This document shows positions 8,583-16,876 of a DNA stretch of 27,219 nucleotides, piece after piece. Positions within the stretch are counted from its first letter, which is position 1. Each line of letters opens with the position of its first letter. This stretch comes from JBCBJZ01 sp038522635. Lineage in GTDB: Bacteria; Pseudomonadota; Alphaproteobacteria; Rhizobiales; Hyphomicrobiaceae. The notes under the pieces were generated by a model. That model did not search any database, was not told the origin of the DNA, and saw nothing but the letters and a program-made list of their open reading frames with translations. The DNA is taken from NCBI GenBank assembly GCA_038522635.1, contig JBCBJZ010000028.1:1-27219 (forward strand), read 5' to 3'. Position numbers and translations under genes: made by a program.

Positions 8583-9239
8583 ATGAAATTTTTCGTCGAT
8601 ACCGCGGATGTCGCGCAAATCCGCGACCTCGCCGCCACGGGCATGCTGGACGGCGTGACCACCAACCCTAGCCTCGTTGCCAAACAGGGCGGCGATTTCA
8701 AAGCGATGATCGTAGACATCTGCGGCATCGTCGAGGGGCCGGTCAGCGCTGAGGTTGCCGCGCTCGATGCGCCCACGATGATCGAAGAGGGCAAGCTGCT
8801 GGCAGGCCTTGCCCCCAACGTTGCCGTCAAAGTCCCGCTCACATGGGATGGTCTCAAGGCCTGTAAGGCGCTCAGCGATGCGGGCCACATGGTCAACGTC
8901 ACGCTGTGCTTTTCGGCGGCCCAGGCGTTGCTCGCCGCCAAGGCTGGCGCCACGTTCATTTCCCCCTTCATCGGGCGCCTCGACGATCAGGGCCTCGATG
9001 GCATGGAGCTGATCCGCGACATCCGCGCGATCTACGACAATTATGCCGACCTCAACACCGAGATCCTCGCCGCCTCCATCCGCACCGTGAACCACGTGCG
9101 CGACAGCGCCATCGCGGGCGCAGACGTGGCGACGGTACCCCCCAGCGTGTTGCAAGCGCTCGTGAAGCATCCGCTCACCGACAAAGGGCTTGAAGCTTTT
9201 TTGAGCGATTGGGCGGCGTCCGGTCAAAAAATCCTCTGA
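8583..9239 (+). CDS. fsa: Fructose-6-phosphate aldolase / small transaldolase
   Basis: This is a short class I aldolase of the TalC/MipB/FSA group, acting on sugar phosphates in the cytoplasm. The 218-residue length fits the group. It starts MKFFVDTADVAQIRDL, carries GVTTNPSLVAKQG, and has the Schiff-base lysine K83 in NVAVKVPLTWDG. The stretch ISPFIGRLDDQG is also typical. The ATG at 8583 has AGGGGGAAG just upstream. Family members are often labelled transaldolase; which activity dominates cannot be read from sequence. Its closeness to priA and xerC matches a common alphaproteobacterial gene order. Confidence 0.95.
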   Translation: MKFFVDTADVAQIRDLAATGMLDGVTTNPSLVAKQGGDFKAMIVDICGIVEGPVSAEVAALDAPTMIEEGKLLAGLAPNVAVKVPLTWDGLKACKALSDAGHMVNVTLCFSAAQALLAAKAGATFISPFIGRLDDQGLDGMELIRDIRAIYDNYADLNTEILAASIRTVNHVRDSAIAGADVATVPPSVLQALVKHPLTDKGLEAFLSDWAASGQKIL

Positions 9240-9346
9240 TCTGCCAGCCATCAGTATAGGCGTCAGCCTGCAAGCTGCGTGTCGATTGGACGTGAGTGCT
9301 CGCCGTTTAGCACCTTTGAACCGCCGCTTCCTTGTTGCTCCGCCCT

Positions 9347-9378
9347 TTCGCCAAGGATCATTTTCGCCAAGGATCATT
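9347..9378. repeat. 16-bp perfect tandem duplication carrying the ribosome binding site
   Basis: TTCGCCAAGGATCATT occurs twice in direct succession (9347-9362 and 9363-9378). Each unit contains AAGGA; the second copy lies 10 nt before the ATG at 9384. The first copy is left too far upstream to serve that start. Confidence 0.9.
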
Positions 9379-9383
9379 GCCCC

Positions 9384-10682
9384 ATGCACTGCGTCTTTGC
9401 CCGCCTCTGCGTCAGCCTCCTGCTGAGCGTCGTCGCCACCACGGCGGCTTCCGCCCAAACGTTGCAACGCGGCCCCACGCCGGCCCGTGATCCAGGCCAA
9501 CGCATCGTCACAATCACGCTTGCTGGCGACACCGGCTACGCCCCCAACAACGCGCGCGTGCAGCCGAAAGGCGTGCGCCGTCACGGCCGCTTCCAGACCT
9601 GGGCTGACACCACCCGCCTGATCCGCCCCGAAATCGACGGCGAGCTCAACTTCGTCAACATCGAAACCGTGGTGACTGACCGCAACGACCTGCGTCGCGA
9701 TACCAAGGGCCAGCGCGGGCCGTTCAATTTCCGCACCCACCCCAACGGCGTGCGCCACCTCGTCAAGGCCGGGTTCAACCTGATGTCGCTCGCCAACAAT
9801 CACTCGATGGACTACGGGCTTGGCGGCCTCAAAGAAACGTTGAAGCACGTGGCCCGGCTTCGTCGCGCGGGCCTCATCGCCGCCAACGGGATCGGGCTCA
9901 ACCGTGAGGAAGCGAGCCGGCCCTCGAGGTTCACGATAAAGGGCGCGCCATTTGCCTTTTCATCGATCGGGATCGTTACCAACAACCTCGCGCGCCATCG
10001 CGCCGGCCCCAACAAGCCAGGCCAGATCGCCTACCGCTTCGACAGCGACTTTGATCTCTCAGTGCGCCGCCTTGCCAAGACGCCCGCGGCCTATCGCATC
10101 TTATCGGTGCACTACGGCATCGAAGGTCGCGTGCGCGCCGATGCACGCCAGATCAAGGACTTCCGGCGTAAGGCCGCGCTTGGCGCCGGTATCGACCTGA
10201 TCGTTGGCCATCACGCCCATGTCCCGCGCGGGGTGGAGATCGCGAACGGTCGCGTCATCTTCTACGGGCTCGGCAACTTCCTCCATCACGGCACCGCCAA
10301 CATGTCAGCCAAAGGCATCTGCCGCGACTTCGGTCTGTTCGCAAAGGTCCACCTGCTACGCGGCGCCAACGGGCGCTTTCGGGCCCGCGCCATCGAAGCG
10401 ATCGCGCTTACCGGCATGCACGCGCGGCCCCGGCCGATGGGTGTAGGCAAGGCCCGTGCGCGCATGCACGCGCTCAACTATCTCGCTGGCCGCCTGGGCG
10501 GTTCGGGAGGCAAAGCGCGCGGGGTACGTTTCACGCCGCAGCGCAACGGTCACGGGCTTTACTGCTTTCCGGGCGCCGGCAAGGACCCCGGTCGGATCGG
10601 AAGGCTATGCCGTGGTTGGCAGCCGGCAGGCGCGATCCCAGCTCGGCTGCGTGGACGCATCGCCGGTTCGTGCCGCCGGTAA
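9384..10682 (+). CDS. Secreted CapA-family metallophosphatase-like protein
   Basis: This resembles the CapA/PgsA capsule-synthesis family, which has a calcineurin-like metallophosphatase fold. The 432-residue protein starts at the ATG at 9384, where a signal peptide (residues 1-24, ending ASA) begins 10 nt after AAGGA. A longer frame from 9279 would bury the signal peptide. Fold motifs appear in order: AGD at 47-49, NIE at 92-94, ANNHSMDYG at 137-145, HYG at 243-245, GHHAHVP at 275-281 and GLGNF at 295-299. The last 80 residues are basic and match nothing I recognise. No other capsule or polyglutamate genes are nearby, so the substrate is unknown. It sits between the aldolase and xerC. Confidence 0.85.
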   Translation: MHCVFARLCVSLLLSVVATTAASAQTLQRGPTPARDPGQRIVTITLAGDTGYAPNNARVQPKGVRRHGRFQTWADTTRLIRPEIDGELNFVNIETVVTDRNDLRRDTKGQRGPFNFRTHPNGVRHLVKAGFNLMSLANNHSMDYGLGGLKETLKHVARLRRAGLIAANGIGLNREEASRPSRFTIKGAPFAFSSIGIVTNNLARHRAGPNKPGQIAYRFDSDFDLSVRRLAKTPAAYRILSVHYGIEGRVRADARQIKDFRRKAALGAGIDLIVGHHAHVPRGVEIANGRVIFYGLGNFLHHGTANMSAKGICRDFGLFAKVHLLRGANGRFRARAIEAIALTGMHARPRPMGVGKARARMHALNYLAGRLGGSGGKARGVRFTPQRNGHGLYCFPGAGKDPGRIGRLCRGWQPAGAIPARLRGRIAGSCRR

Positions 10683-10762
10683 CGTTTTGCTAACCAAATC
10701 CTCGCAAACCCAGTGCTGCGTTGTTTCGGTTCCATCCCGCCATCACGCAGAAGGCCCACGCG

Positions 10763-11749
10763 TTGTCAGGCGCTACACCAGCAAAGACCCTCGCAAAATC
10801 CCTGGCTGGGAGCTACACGGCCGCCGCCGAAGCCTGGCTTGAGCACCTCGTCTACGAGCGTGGCTACGCGATGAACACCGCACTTGCCTACGAGCGCGAC
10901 GCGGAACACTTCGCCCGCTTCCTGCACGCGCGAGACGGAGCGCCGGCAACGCTCGCCACGCTGGACGCGCTTAAGCCGCGTGATGTCCGCAGTTTCATGG
11001 CGCGCCGCCGCCGCGCAGGGCTCTCCGGCCGGTCTCTCGCACGCACCATGAGCGCGCTGCGCATGTTCTTCAGGTGGCTTGAAGATACGGGCCAAGTCCG
11101 CAACCGCGCCATCAGCGTCATCGCCCTGCCAAAGGTCGCGCACGGCGTGCCCAAGCCGCTCAACGTGGAGAAAGCGGCCCGGTTGACCACACCGGCCAAG
11201 GCCAATGACCAGGCGGACGACCATGCGGGGCGGGCCGATCCCGATTGGGTGACAGCACGCAACGCGGCCGTTCTGCTGCTGCTCTACGGATCAGGTCTGC
11301 GCATTTCCGAAGCCCTCGGGTTGCGCGTGCACGAGGCGCCCGAACCGGGGCGCGAGGCCTTGCGCATCACCGGCAAAGGCGGGCGTGAACGCGTGGTGCC
11401 CGTGTTGGCGATCACGCAACAGGCCGTCGCGCATTACCTTGCGCGCTGCCCGTTTGCGCTCAAACCGACCGACCTGATGTTCCGCGGCGTGCGTGGCGGG
11501 CCGTTGCGCGCCCGCATCATCCAGCTCGAGATCGAGAAGTTGCGCCCCGTGTTGGGCCTCCCGGACACCGCAACGCCGCACGCGCTACGCCATTCGTTCG
11601 CCACGCACTTGCTGTCTTCTGGCGCTGATTTGCGGCAAATCCAGGAGCTGCTCGGCCACGCCAGCTTATCCACAACACAGCTTTACACCGAGGTCGATCG
11701 CGACCGTATGCTCGATGTTTACGAGGCAGCGCACCCTCGCGCGCGCTGA
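10763..11749 (+). CDS. xerC: Tyrosine recombinase XerC
   Basis: XerC works with XerD at dif to resolve chromosome dimers at division. The TTG at 10763 is preferred because AGAAGG lies 8 nt upstream; the frame also opens at a TTG at 10721, which lacks such a site. The protein has 328 residues. The N-terminal SAM-like domain (about 18-125) precedes the catalytic domain. All catalytic residues are visible: R180 (GLRISEAL), K205 (TGKGGRER), H273 and R276 (HALRHSF), H299 (LLGHASL) and Y308. An acidic insertion at about 146-160 (ANDQADDHAGRADPD) is slightly unusual. Priming by a neighbouring integron or phage is not suggested. Confidence 0.93.
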   Translation: MSGATPAKTLAKSLAGSYTAAAEAWLEHLVYERGYAMNTALAYERDAEHFARFLHARDGAPATLATLDALKPRDVRSFMARRRRAGLSGRSLARTMSALRMFFRWLEDTGQVRNRAISVIALPKVAHGVPKPLNVEKAARLTTPAKANDQADDHAGRADPDWVTARNAAVLLLLYGSGLRISEALGLRVHEAPEPGREALRITGKGGRERVVPVLAITQQAVAHYLARCPFALKPTDLMFRGVRGGPLRARIIQLEIEKLRPVLGLPDTATPHALRHSFATHLLSSGADLRQIQELLGHASLSTTQLYTEVDRDRMLDVYEAAHPRAR

Positions 11750-11874
11750 CGCTATGAAACGGGCGCGGGGTCCTCGCTCTCGTTCGCACTTTCGCCGCCG
11801 GCCGCTGGACCGTCTGCCGCTTTCATCGCTGCGCACATTTCATCGCGCGCACCCACCTTAAGGAGAGCCTGATC

Positions 11875-12936
11875 ATGGCGCCGTTTGTTACCTTTCGCAT
11901 GTTGAGCAAAGGGCCCGCCGCCGCGCTGGCCTGCTTGCCGCTCGCGTTCGCCTTCCTTGTCGCGCAGCCCTCACCGCAGGCCGCCGCACAAGCCTCACCG
12001 GCCGCCTGCACCGGCAAGGACCTGCTCGCCGAGATCAAGGCCGCCAATCCCGACGCCTACGCGGCAATCGTGCGCAAGGGCAAACGGGTGCCCAACACCG
12101 AAGCGATGCTGTGGAAGGTCACCAAAAAGGGCTCAACCGCTAAACCTTCCTACCTGTTTGGCACCATCCACCTGACCGACGATCGCGTCACCACGCTATC
12201 CGACAAGACGAAAGCTGCTCTGAGTGCGTCCGACGTGCTGGCGGTCGAAGTCGCAGACATGTCGCAGGATGCGTTGGCCAAGGTGATCGCCGCATCGCCA
12301 CAGCTGCTGGTCTTCACCAACGGTCAGTCGCTCGACAAACTGCTTTCACCGCAGGATTTCAAGTCGACCACCGCCGCGCTCAAGGGCAGTGGCATCCCGG
12401 CCGCCGTTGCACGCCAGTTCAAGCCGTGGTTCGTCATGACGACGCTGGCGCAGACCGCCTGTGAGCGTACACGCATCCAGTCCGGGCTGAAGGTGCTCGA
12501 CAACAAGCTCGTCGCGCTTGCGAAGGCAAAGACCAAGAAAGTCGTGGGGCTTGAAACCGCGCGCGAACAGCTCGCAGCGATGGCATCGATCCCGATGCCT
12601 CAGCAGGTCAAGATGCTGCGCGCATCTCTCGCCTACGCGTCGCGCAACCAGGACATGATCGAGACGATGCTGCGCATGTACATGAAGCGCGACATGGGCA
12701 AGACATGGCCGTTGCAGTTCAACCTCGCCAAGAAGATCGGGATTTCAGAGCGCGAGTACGATGGCTTTCGCCAGCGCATCGAGATCAAGCGCAACTACCT
12801 GATGCGCGACCGCTCGTTGCCTCTGCTGAGCAATGGCGGTGCATTCATCGCGGTTGGCGCCCTGCACGTGGTCGGCGCAGAAGGTCTCGTCCGCCTCTAC
12901 CGCAACGCCGGCTACACGGTCACCCCCATCGAGTAA
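11875..12936 (+). CDS. Secreted TraB/GumN family protein
   Basis: This belongs to the TraB/PrgY/GumN family, whose bacterial members are exported proteins of uncertain function with a possible metalloprotease-like fold. The ATG at 11875 has AAGGAG about 9 nt upstream. The 353-residue protein has a signal peptide ending near residue 40 (AAAQA). The family motif YLFGTIH is at about 93-99, and the C-terminal signature GALHVVGAEGLVRLYRNAGY lies near the end. It follows xerC on the same strand after a 125-nt spacer. No partner gene indicates a pathway. Confidence 0.9.
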   Translation: MAPFVTFRMLSKGPAAALACLPLAFAFLVAQPSPQAAAQASPAACTGKDLLAEIKAANPDAYAAIVRKGKRVPNTEAMLWKVTKKGSTAKPSYLFGTIHLTDDRVTTLSDKTKAALSASDVLAVEVADMSQDALAKVIAASPQLLVFTNGQSLDKLLSPQDFKSTTAALKGSGIPAAVARQFKPWFVMTTLAQTACERTRIQSGLKVLDNKLVALAKAKTKKVVGLETAREQLAAMASIPMPQQVKMLRASLAYASRNQDMIETMLRMYMKRDMGKTWPLQFNLAKKIGISEREYDGFRQRIEIKRNYLMRDRSLPLLSNGGAFIAVGALHVVGAEGLVRLYRNAGYTVTPIE

Positions 12937-13028
12937 CCGCCATCGGGCCATAGGGCCGCGCCGCACAAGACGACCGCCGGGGCTGCTGTGCCGATTCACT
13001 CTTTGCGTTGGAACGGCGTTTCGATCCT

Positions 13029-13133
13029 CTAGGGTTCATCCGCTTCAGGTGGAATCACCTGAGGCGAAAGATGAACGGCAAAACAAAAGCCTAGATGTCG
13101 GTTCCGCTTCAAGCTGAAGCGAACCGCCTCTAG
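13029..13133. repeat. Repeat family A, full copy 1 (two hairpins)
   Basis: This 105-bp element matches the copy at 16991 at 98 of 105 positions with no gaps. Hairpin 1 has an outer stem GTTCATC (13034-13040) with GATGAAC (13070-13076) and an inner stem TCAGGTG/CACCTGA around GAAT. Hairpin 2 pairs CGGTTC (13099-13104) with GAACCG (13121-13126) and GCTTCA with TGAAGC around AGC. CCTCTAG occurs at both margins (13026-13032 and 13127-13133). It lies between the 3' ends of two convergent genes. Confidence 0.93.
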
Positions 13134-13150
13134 TGAGACCGCGGGCGCTT

Positions 13151-13918
13151 TCAGCCGGCGGTCCAGCCGCCGTCGATGAGGAGGGCGGTGCCGGTGATGA
13201 GGGCGGACGCGTCGCTCGCGAGAAACACCACCGCACCCATGATGTCCTCAATCTCACCGATGCGGTTGAGCTTGATCTTCTCTTCGATCCAGCGCACCCG
13301 CTCGGGGTTGGCGAATGTCGACGCGGTCAGCGGCGTTTTGATGAACGTCGGCCCGATCGTGTTGATGCGGATGCCGTGGGGCCCCCACTCGATCGCCATC
13401 GCTTTCGTCATGCCCTCAACGCCGTGCTTCGTGGCCGCGTAGACCGAGCGGTCGATGCCGCCGACGTGTCCCATCTGCGATGAGATGTTGATGATGGCGC
13501 CACCGTTGCCGGCCACCTGCATCGCGCGGGCCGCTTCAACGGATGCGAAGTAGGCGCCCCGCAGATTGACGCCGACAACCGCGTCGAAATCATCTCGCGT
13601 CGCTTCGAGCGCGGGGCCATGACGCGCCATCCCCGCAGAATTGACGAAAATGTCCAGCGGTCCCGCCTCACCAAACGCGTGGCGGAGCGCGTCCAGGTCC
13701 GAGACGTCGAGCGTCATCGCTTCCGCGCTCAACCCCTTCGCGCCAAGCGCTTCCACAAGGGCTGCAAGATCGTCGCTCGAGCGCGCCGCACACACCACAT
13801 GCGCGCCAGCTTCCGCCAGCGCCACCGCGCAGCCCATGCCGATCCCGCGCGACGCACCCGCGACCAACGCACGCTTACCGTCGACCCGCATCGACGGCGT
13901 TTTAGGTAATGCGTTCAT
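13151..13918 (-). CDS. Short-chain dehydrogenase/reductase (SDR)
   Basis: This is a classical NAD(P)-dependent SDR oxidoreductase of 255 residues. The nucleotide-binding GASRGIG is at 21-27 and NSAG at 93-96. The catalytic residues are S147, Y160 and K164 (YAATK). The C-terminus LLIDGGWTAG is typical. The ATG at 13918 overlaps the upstream HisD-family stop (ATGA), with GGAGG 7 nt before it, so the two are translationally coupled. It is the last gene of the four-gene operon. Its substrate is unknown; pairing with a HisD-family enzyme suggests sequential oxidation or epimerisation of a hydroxylated compound. Confidence 0.92.
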   Translation of the reverse strand: MNALPKTPSMRVDGKRALVAGASRGIGMGCAVALAEAGAHVVCAARSSDDLAALVEALGAKGLSAEAMTLDVSDLDALRHAFGEAGPLDIFVNSAGMARHGPALEATRDDFDAVVGVNLRGAYFASVEAARAMQVAGNGGAIINISSQMGHVGGIDRSVYAATKHGVEGMTKAMAIEWGPHGIRINTIGPTFIKTPLTASTFANPERVRWIEEKIKLNRIGEIEDIMGAVVFLASDASALITGTALLIDGGWTAG

Positions 13919-15222
13919 GGGGCCGCCTCCCCGTAAGGCACGTTCTGCCCGCCGTAGCGACGCACGCGCACATTCGCCTGCTCGGCGTGACCCACGAAGC
14001 CTTCCAGCATACAAAGCCGTGAACAGGCCGCACCGATCTCAGCGCTTGCCGCATCACTCGTCACCCGCTGGTAGGTGTGCGTCTTCAAGAATTTGCCGAC
14101 CCACAGCCCGCCAGTGTAGCGCCCCGCCTTCTTGGTCGGCAGCGTGTGGTTGGTCCCGATCACCTTATCACCGTACGCAACATTGGTGCGAGGCCCGAGG
14201 AACAGCGCGCCGTAGCTCGTCATGTGCTCCAAGAACCACGCATCGCGATTCGTCATCACCTGCACATGCTCCGATGCGACCCGCTCAGCTTCACGCAACA
14301 TCTCATCGTAGTCCGCGCAGACGATCACCTCGCCATAATCATTCCAGGCTTGGCGCGCGACCTCAGCGGTGGGCAGGATCGCAAGCAGCCGCTCGATCTC
14401 GCCGATGGTGTCATGCGCGAGCTTCTCAGAATTCGTGATCAATACGGCTGGCGAGGTTGGACCATGCTCGGCCTGACCGAGCAGGTCGGTGGCGCACAGT
14501 TCACCATCCACCGTGTCATCAGCGATCACGAGCGTTTCCGTCGGGCCGGCGAAGAGATCGATCCCGACCCGGCCGTAAAGCTGTCGCTTGGCTTCCGCGA
14601 CGAACGCATTGCCGGGGCCGACCAGCATGTCGACCGGCGCCAGGCTCGTCGTGCCAAGCGCCATTGCTCCCACCGCCTGGACACCGCCGAGGCAGTAGAT
14701 TTCGTCAGCGCCGCCTAAATGCATCGCAGCGACGATGGCGGGATGGGGCGCCCCGTTTTGCGGCGGCGCCGTCGCGACGATGCGTTTGACGCCCGCAACC
14801 TTCGCGGTCAGCACGCTCATATGCGCCGACGCCACCATTGGGTATTTCCCGCCCGGCACGTAGCACCCAACGGCGTTCACCGGGATGTTCTTATGACCGA
14901 GGATCACGCCGGGCAGCGTTTCCACTTCGATGTCCTGCAACGCGGCCCTTTGGTGCTCGGCAAACTTTCGCACCTGCGCCTGCGCGAACTTGATGTCTTC
15001 CAGATCGCGCGCCGGCACCTTGGCCATCGCTGCCTCGATCTCAGCTTGCGTCAAACGAAACGACGCTGGGCTGTAATCGTCGAACCGCTCAGACAGCGCG
15101 CGCACCGCTTCATCTCCGCGCGTCTCAATGTCCTTGAGGATGCCTTCGACCGTGGAGCGGACCTTGGCGTCATCATCCGCCCGATCGCTCTCGCTGCGCC
15201 CTCGTTTCAGATACGTCGCCAT
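13915..15222 (-). CDS. Histidinol dehydrogenase-family oxidoreductase, probably not for histidine synthesis
   Basis: This zinc- and NAD-dependent enzyme belongs to the HisD family, which oxidises primary alcohols to carboxylates. I chose the ATG at 15222, which has GGAAGGG just upstream. The protein has 435 residues. Residues matching HisD zinc ligands are Q250, H253, D352 and H412; the catalytic pair is E318-H319, with H359 in GTNHTLP and E407. No other his genes are near. The N-terminus and the stretch GGLWVGKFLKTHTYQRVTSD resemble the HisD-like branch that includes sulfopropanediol 3-dehydrogenase (HpsN), as I recall it. The partner SDR fits such a pathway, but the substrate is unproven. 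Confidence 0.85.
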   Translation of the reverse strand: MATYLKRGRSESDRADDDAKVRSTVEGILKDIETRGDEAVRALSERFDDYSPASFRLTQAEIEAAMAKVPARDLEDIKFAQAQVRKFAEHQRAALQDIEVETLPGVILGHKNIPVNAVGCYVPGGKYPMVASAHMSVLTAKVAGVKRIVATAPPQNGAPHPAIVAAMHLGGADEIYCLGGVQAVGAMALGTTSLAPVDMLVGPGNAFVAEAKRQLYGRVGIDLFAGPTETLVIADDTVDGELCATDLLGQAEHGPTSPAVLITNSEKLAHDTIGEIERLLAILPTAEVARQAWNDYGEVIVCADYDEMLREAERVASEHVQVMTNRDAWFLEHMTSYGALFLGPRTNVAYGDKVIGTNHTLPTKKAGRYTGGLWVGKFLKTHTYQRVTSDAASAEIGAACSRLCMLEGFVGHAEQANVRVRRYGGQNVPYGEAAP

Positions 15223-15301
15223 GCTTAGCCCTTCCGCCACATTGCGCCTGGGGTGATAGGCTTCACGCGTGACCAGCGAAAGCCGGCATCACGAGAGCGC
15301 C

Positions 15302-16093
15302 TCATGGTTGCGCGGGCCCGGCGCGACACATCAATTGGTAGCCGTCCACCCTGCAGTCTGAGGTATCGCGTGGCGCCGGGTCGCTGTCCAGGTTCGCCGC
15401 GGGTGGACCATCCGCCGCGCCTTGAGCGGCCCCCTCGATCAGCCTCTCGATCGCGCGGATCAAGGCCGTCGCCTCCGGCGCGCTGAGCGTTTCAAAGAGG
15501 GCGGCAGCGGCAACGGTGCGGTCGCCACCACGCAAACGCTCTTCAGCGCTTGGGCGACGCCGCGCGCTCGTCGGCGGCGCGCCTTCAGGCACCGCGTGCG
15601 CATGCCGCCAAAGGGCTGCCGCGCAAACTTCATCACGACCCGCAATCACATCGAACAGCGCATCCAGCCTGGCGGCCGCTTCGCCAGAACCAGCACGCGC
15701 CACAACCGCGAAGCCGCCAAGCGGTCCTTCCCGATGAACGGTGCGGACCATCGCCGCGCGGATCATGTCCTTGAAGACATCGCGCATGATGTACGTGGTC
15801 TGCGGCGTTGGCGCTTCGATCCGCGCTTGATAGGCCGCACGCTCCAACACCGCCGCACTGGTCAGCGCATACCACGTGAAGTAGCGAGGCCGCAGGGCGG
15901 AGGCGGGCGCATTCGCACCGTCCATATGGATGTAGCGCCGCCCCTCGAGGAAGCCCGCAATGCCCATGCGCTCAGGCAGATGCTCCGTGCGATACCAGCG
16001 CTCGTACGCTTCGTTCGCACCGGGCGCGCAGTTGTTCCAGACCGCCAGCACACCGTTGACAGTCTGATCTTCGCTGGGGCGAGCGGCGGCCAT
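15302..16093 (-). CDS. EthD-like dimeric alpha/beta-barrel protein
   Basis: This 263-residue protein has an N-terminal stretch (about 14-55) of the kind seen in EthD and related ferredoxin-like barrel proteins. It begins VLAVWNNC and continues YERWYRTEHLPERMG then FLEGRRYI. A second, weaker half follows at about 125-165 (GGFAVVARAGSG). The C-terminal part (about 165-263) is rich in Ala, Pro and Arg and matches nothing I recognise. The ATG at 16093 starts 3 nt after the upstream crotonase stop, so the two genes are tightly linked. Family members help degrade or rearrange ring or ether compounds, but no activity can be assigned here. Confidence 0.68.
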   Translation of the reverse strand: MAAARPSEDQTVNGVLAVWNNCAPGANEAYERWYRTEHLPERMGIAGFLEGRRYIHMDGANAPASALRPRYFTWYALTSAAVLERAAYQARIEAPTPQTTYIMRDVFKDMIRAAMVRTVHREGPLGGFAVVARAGSGEAAARLDALFDVIAGRDEVCAAALWRHAHAVPEGAPPTSARRRPSAEERLRGGDRTVAAAALFETLSAPEATALIRAIERLIEGAAQGAADGPPAANLDSDPAPRDTSDCRVDGYQLMCRAGPAQP

Positions 16094-16096
16094 CCC

Positions 16097-16876
16097 CTAG
16101 CGCCCGAAGGTGTCGGGATCGGGCTTGCGCCGCGCCGCGAAGGCTTCACCCAGCTCCTTTGATTCATCGCTATCAAGGTACTGGCGCAGCACCAGATCAT
16201 GCGCCACCCGCGCCAGCCCGCCAACGCCGCCGTGCCGCGCAGCAAACGCTGCCTTGATCGACGCCAACGCGAAAGCGCCTCGCTCGCTCACTTCATGCGC
16301 GAACGCCATCGTCGCTTCCGCAAGCTCTTCATCAGGCACCACCCGGTTGATCAGCCCGATTGCCAACGCCTCGGCCGCGGTTAGCTTCTGATTGCAGAAC
16401 CACATCTCCTTGGCTTTCTTCTTGCCGACAAGGTCCTCCAGGTACCAGGTTCCAAAGCCCGCATCGAACGAACCCATCATCGGGCCAACCTGCCGAAAGA
16501 TCGCGCTCTCCTTGGCGATCGTCAGGTCACACATCACCTGCAGCACGTTGCCACCGCCAACCGCAAAACCGTTGACGCTGGCGATCACCGGCTTTTGCAG
16601 CTTGTCGATCGCTTCGTACATGTCGAGCACCGGCAGCACGCCCGCATAGAGTTTGGTGTCGGGCAGACCCTCCTTGCGCCCGCCAATGCAAAAGAAGCGA
16701 TCCCCCGCCCCCGTCAGCACCAGCACGCGGGTGCGCGTTTCTTGCCGTACCGCATCGATGCAGGCGCGCACCTCAAGGCACATCTGCGGGGTGAACATGT
16801 TGCCATCGACAGGTCGGTTGAGCGTGAGCACGCCGACCGGCCCCTCTTCGCGGTAGAGGATCGTCTCGAAGTCCAT
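16097..16876 (-). CDS. Enoyl-CoA hydratase/isomerase (crotonase) of MenB/BadI type
   Basis: This crotonase-fold enzyme of 259 residues acts on a CoA thioester. The ATG at 16876 has GGGAGG 8 nt upstream. Fold motifs include TLNRPVDGNMF near the N-terminus, FCIGGRK at 62-68 and the oxyanion-hole region AVGGGN at 105-110. The stretch FRQVGPMMGSFDAGFGTWYL (127-146) and the KKKAKEMWF that follows closely resemble MenB and BadI, which close or cleave rings. No other menaquinone or benzoate genes are present, so ring hydrolysis in a catabolic route is more likely than menaquinone synthesis. It heads the four-gene operon. Confidence 0.88.
   Translation of the reverse strand: MDFETILYREEGPVGVLTLNRPVDGNMFTPQMCLEVRACIDAVRQETRTRVLVLTGAGDRFFCIGGRKEGLPDTKLYAGVLPVLDMYEAIDKLQKPVIASVNGFAVGGGNVLQVMCDLTIAKESAIFRQVGPMMGSFDAGFGTWYLEDLVGKKKAKEMWFCNQKLTAAEALAIGLINRVVPDEELAEATMAFAHEVSERGAFALASIKAAFAARHGGVGGLARVAHDLVLRQYLDSDESKELGEAFAARRKPDPDTFGR

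Noticed and set aside
8466..9848. Minus-strand open frame of 460 codons opposite the aldolase and CapA-like genes
   Set aside because: The plus-strand genes have clear families, ribosome binding sites and a signal peptide; this frame has none.
10679..10694. GTAA-N7-CTAAC, similar to a CtrA binding site, before xerC
   Set aside because: It matches the TTAA-N7-TTAAC pattern at only seven of nine positions and stands alone; chance is likely.
13915..15222. Assignment of the HisD-family gene as the histidine biosynthesis enzyme
   Set aside because: No other his genes are nearby, and the operon partners point to catabolism. The question is left open without a genome-wide check.
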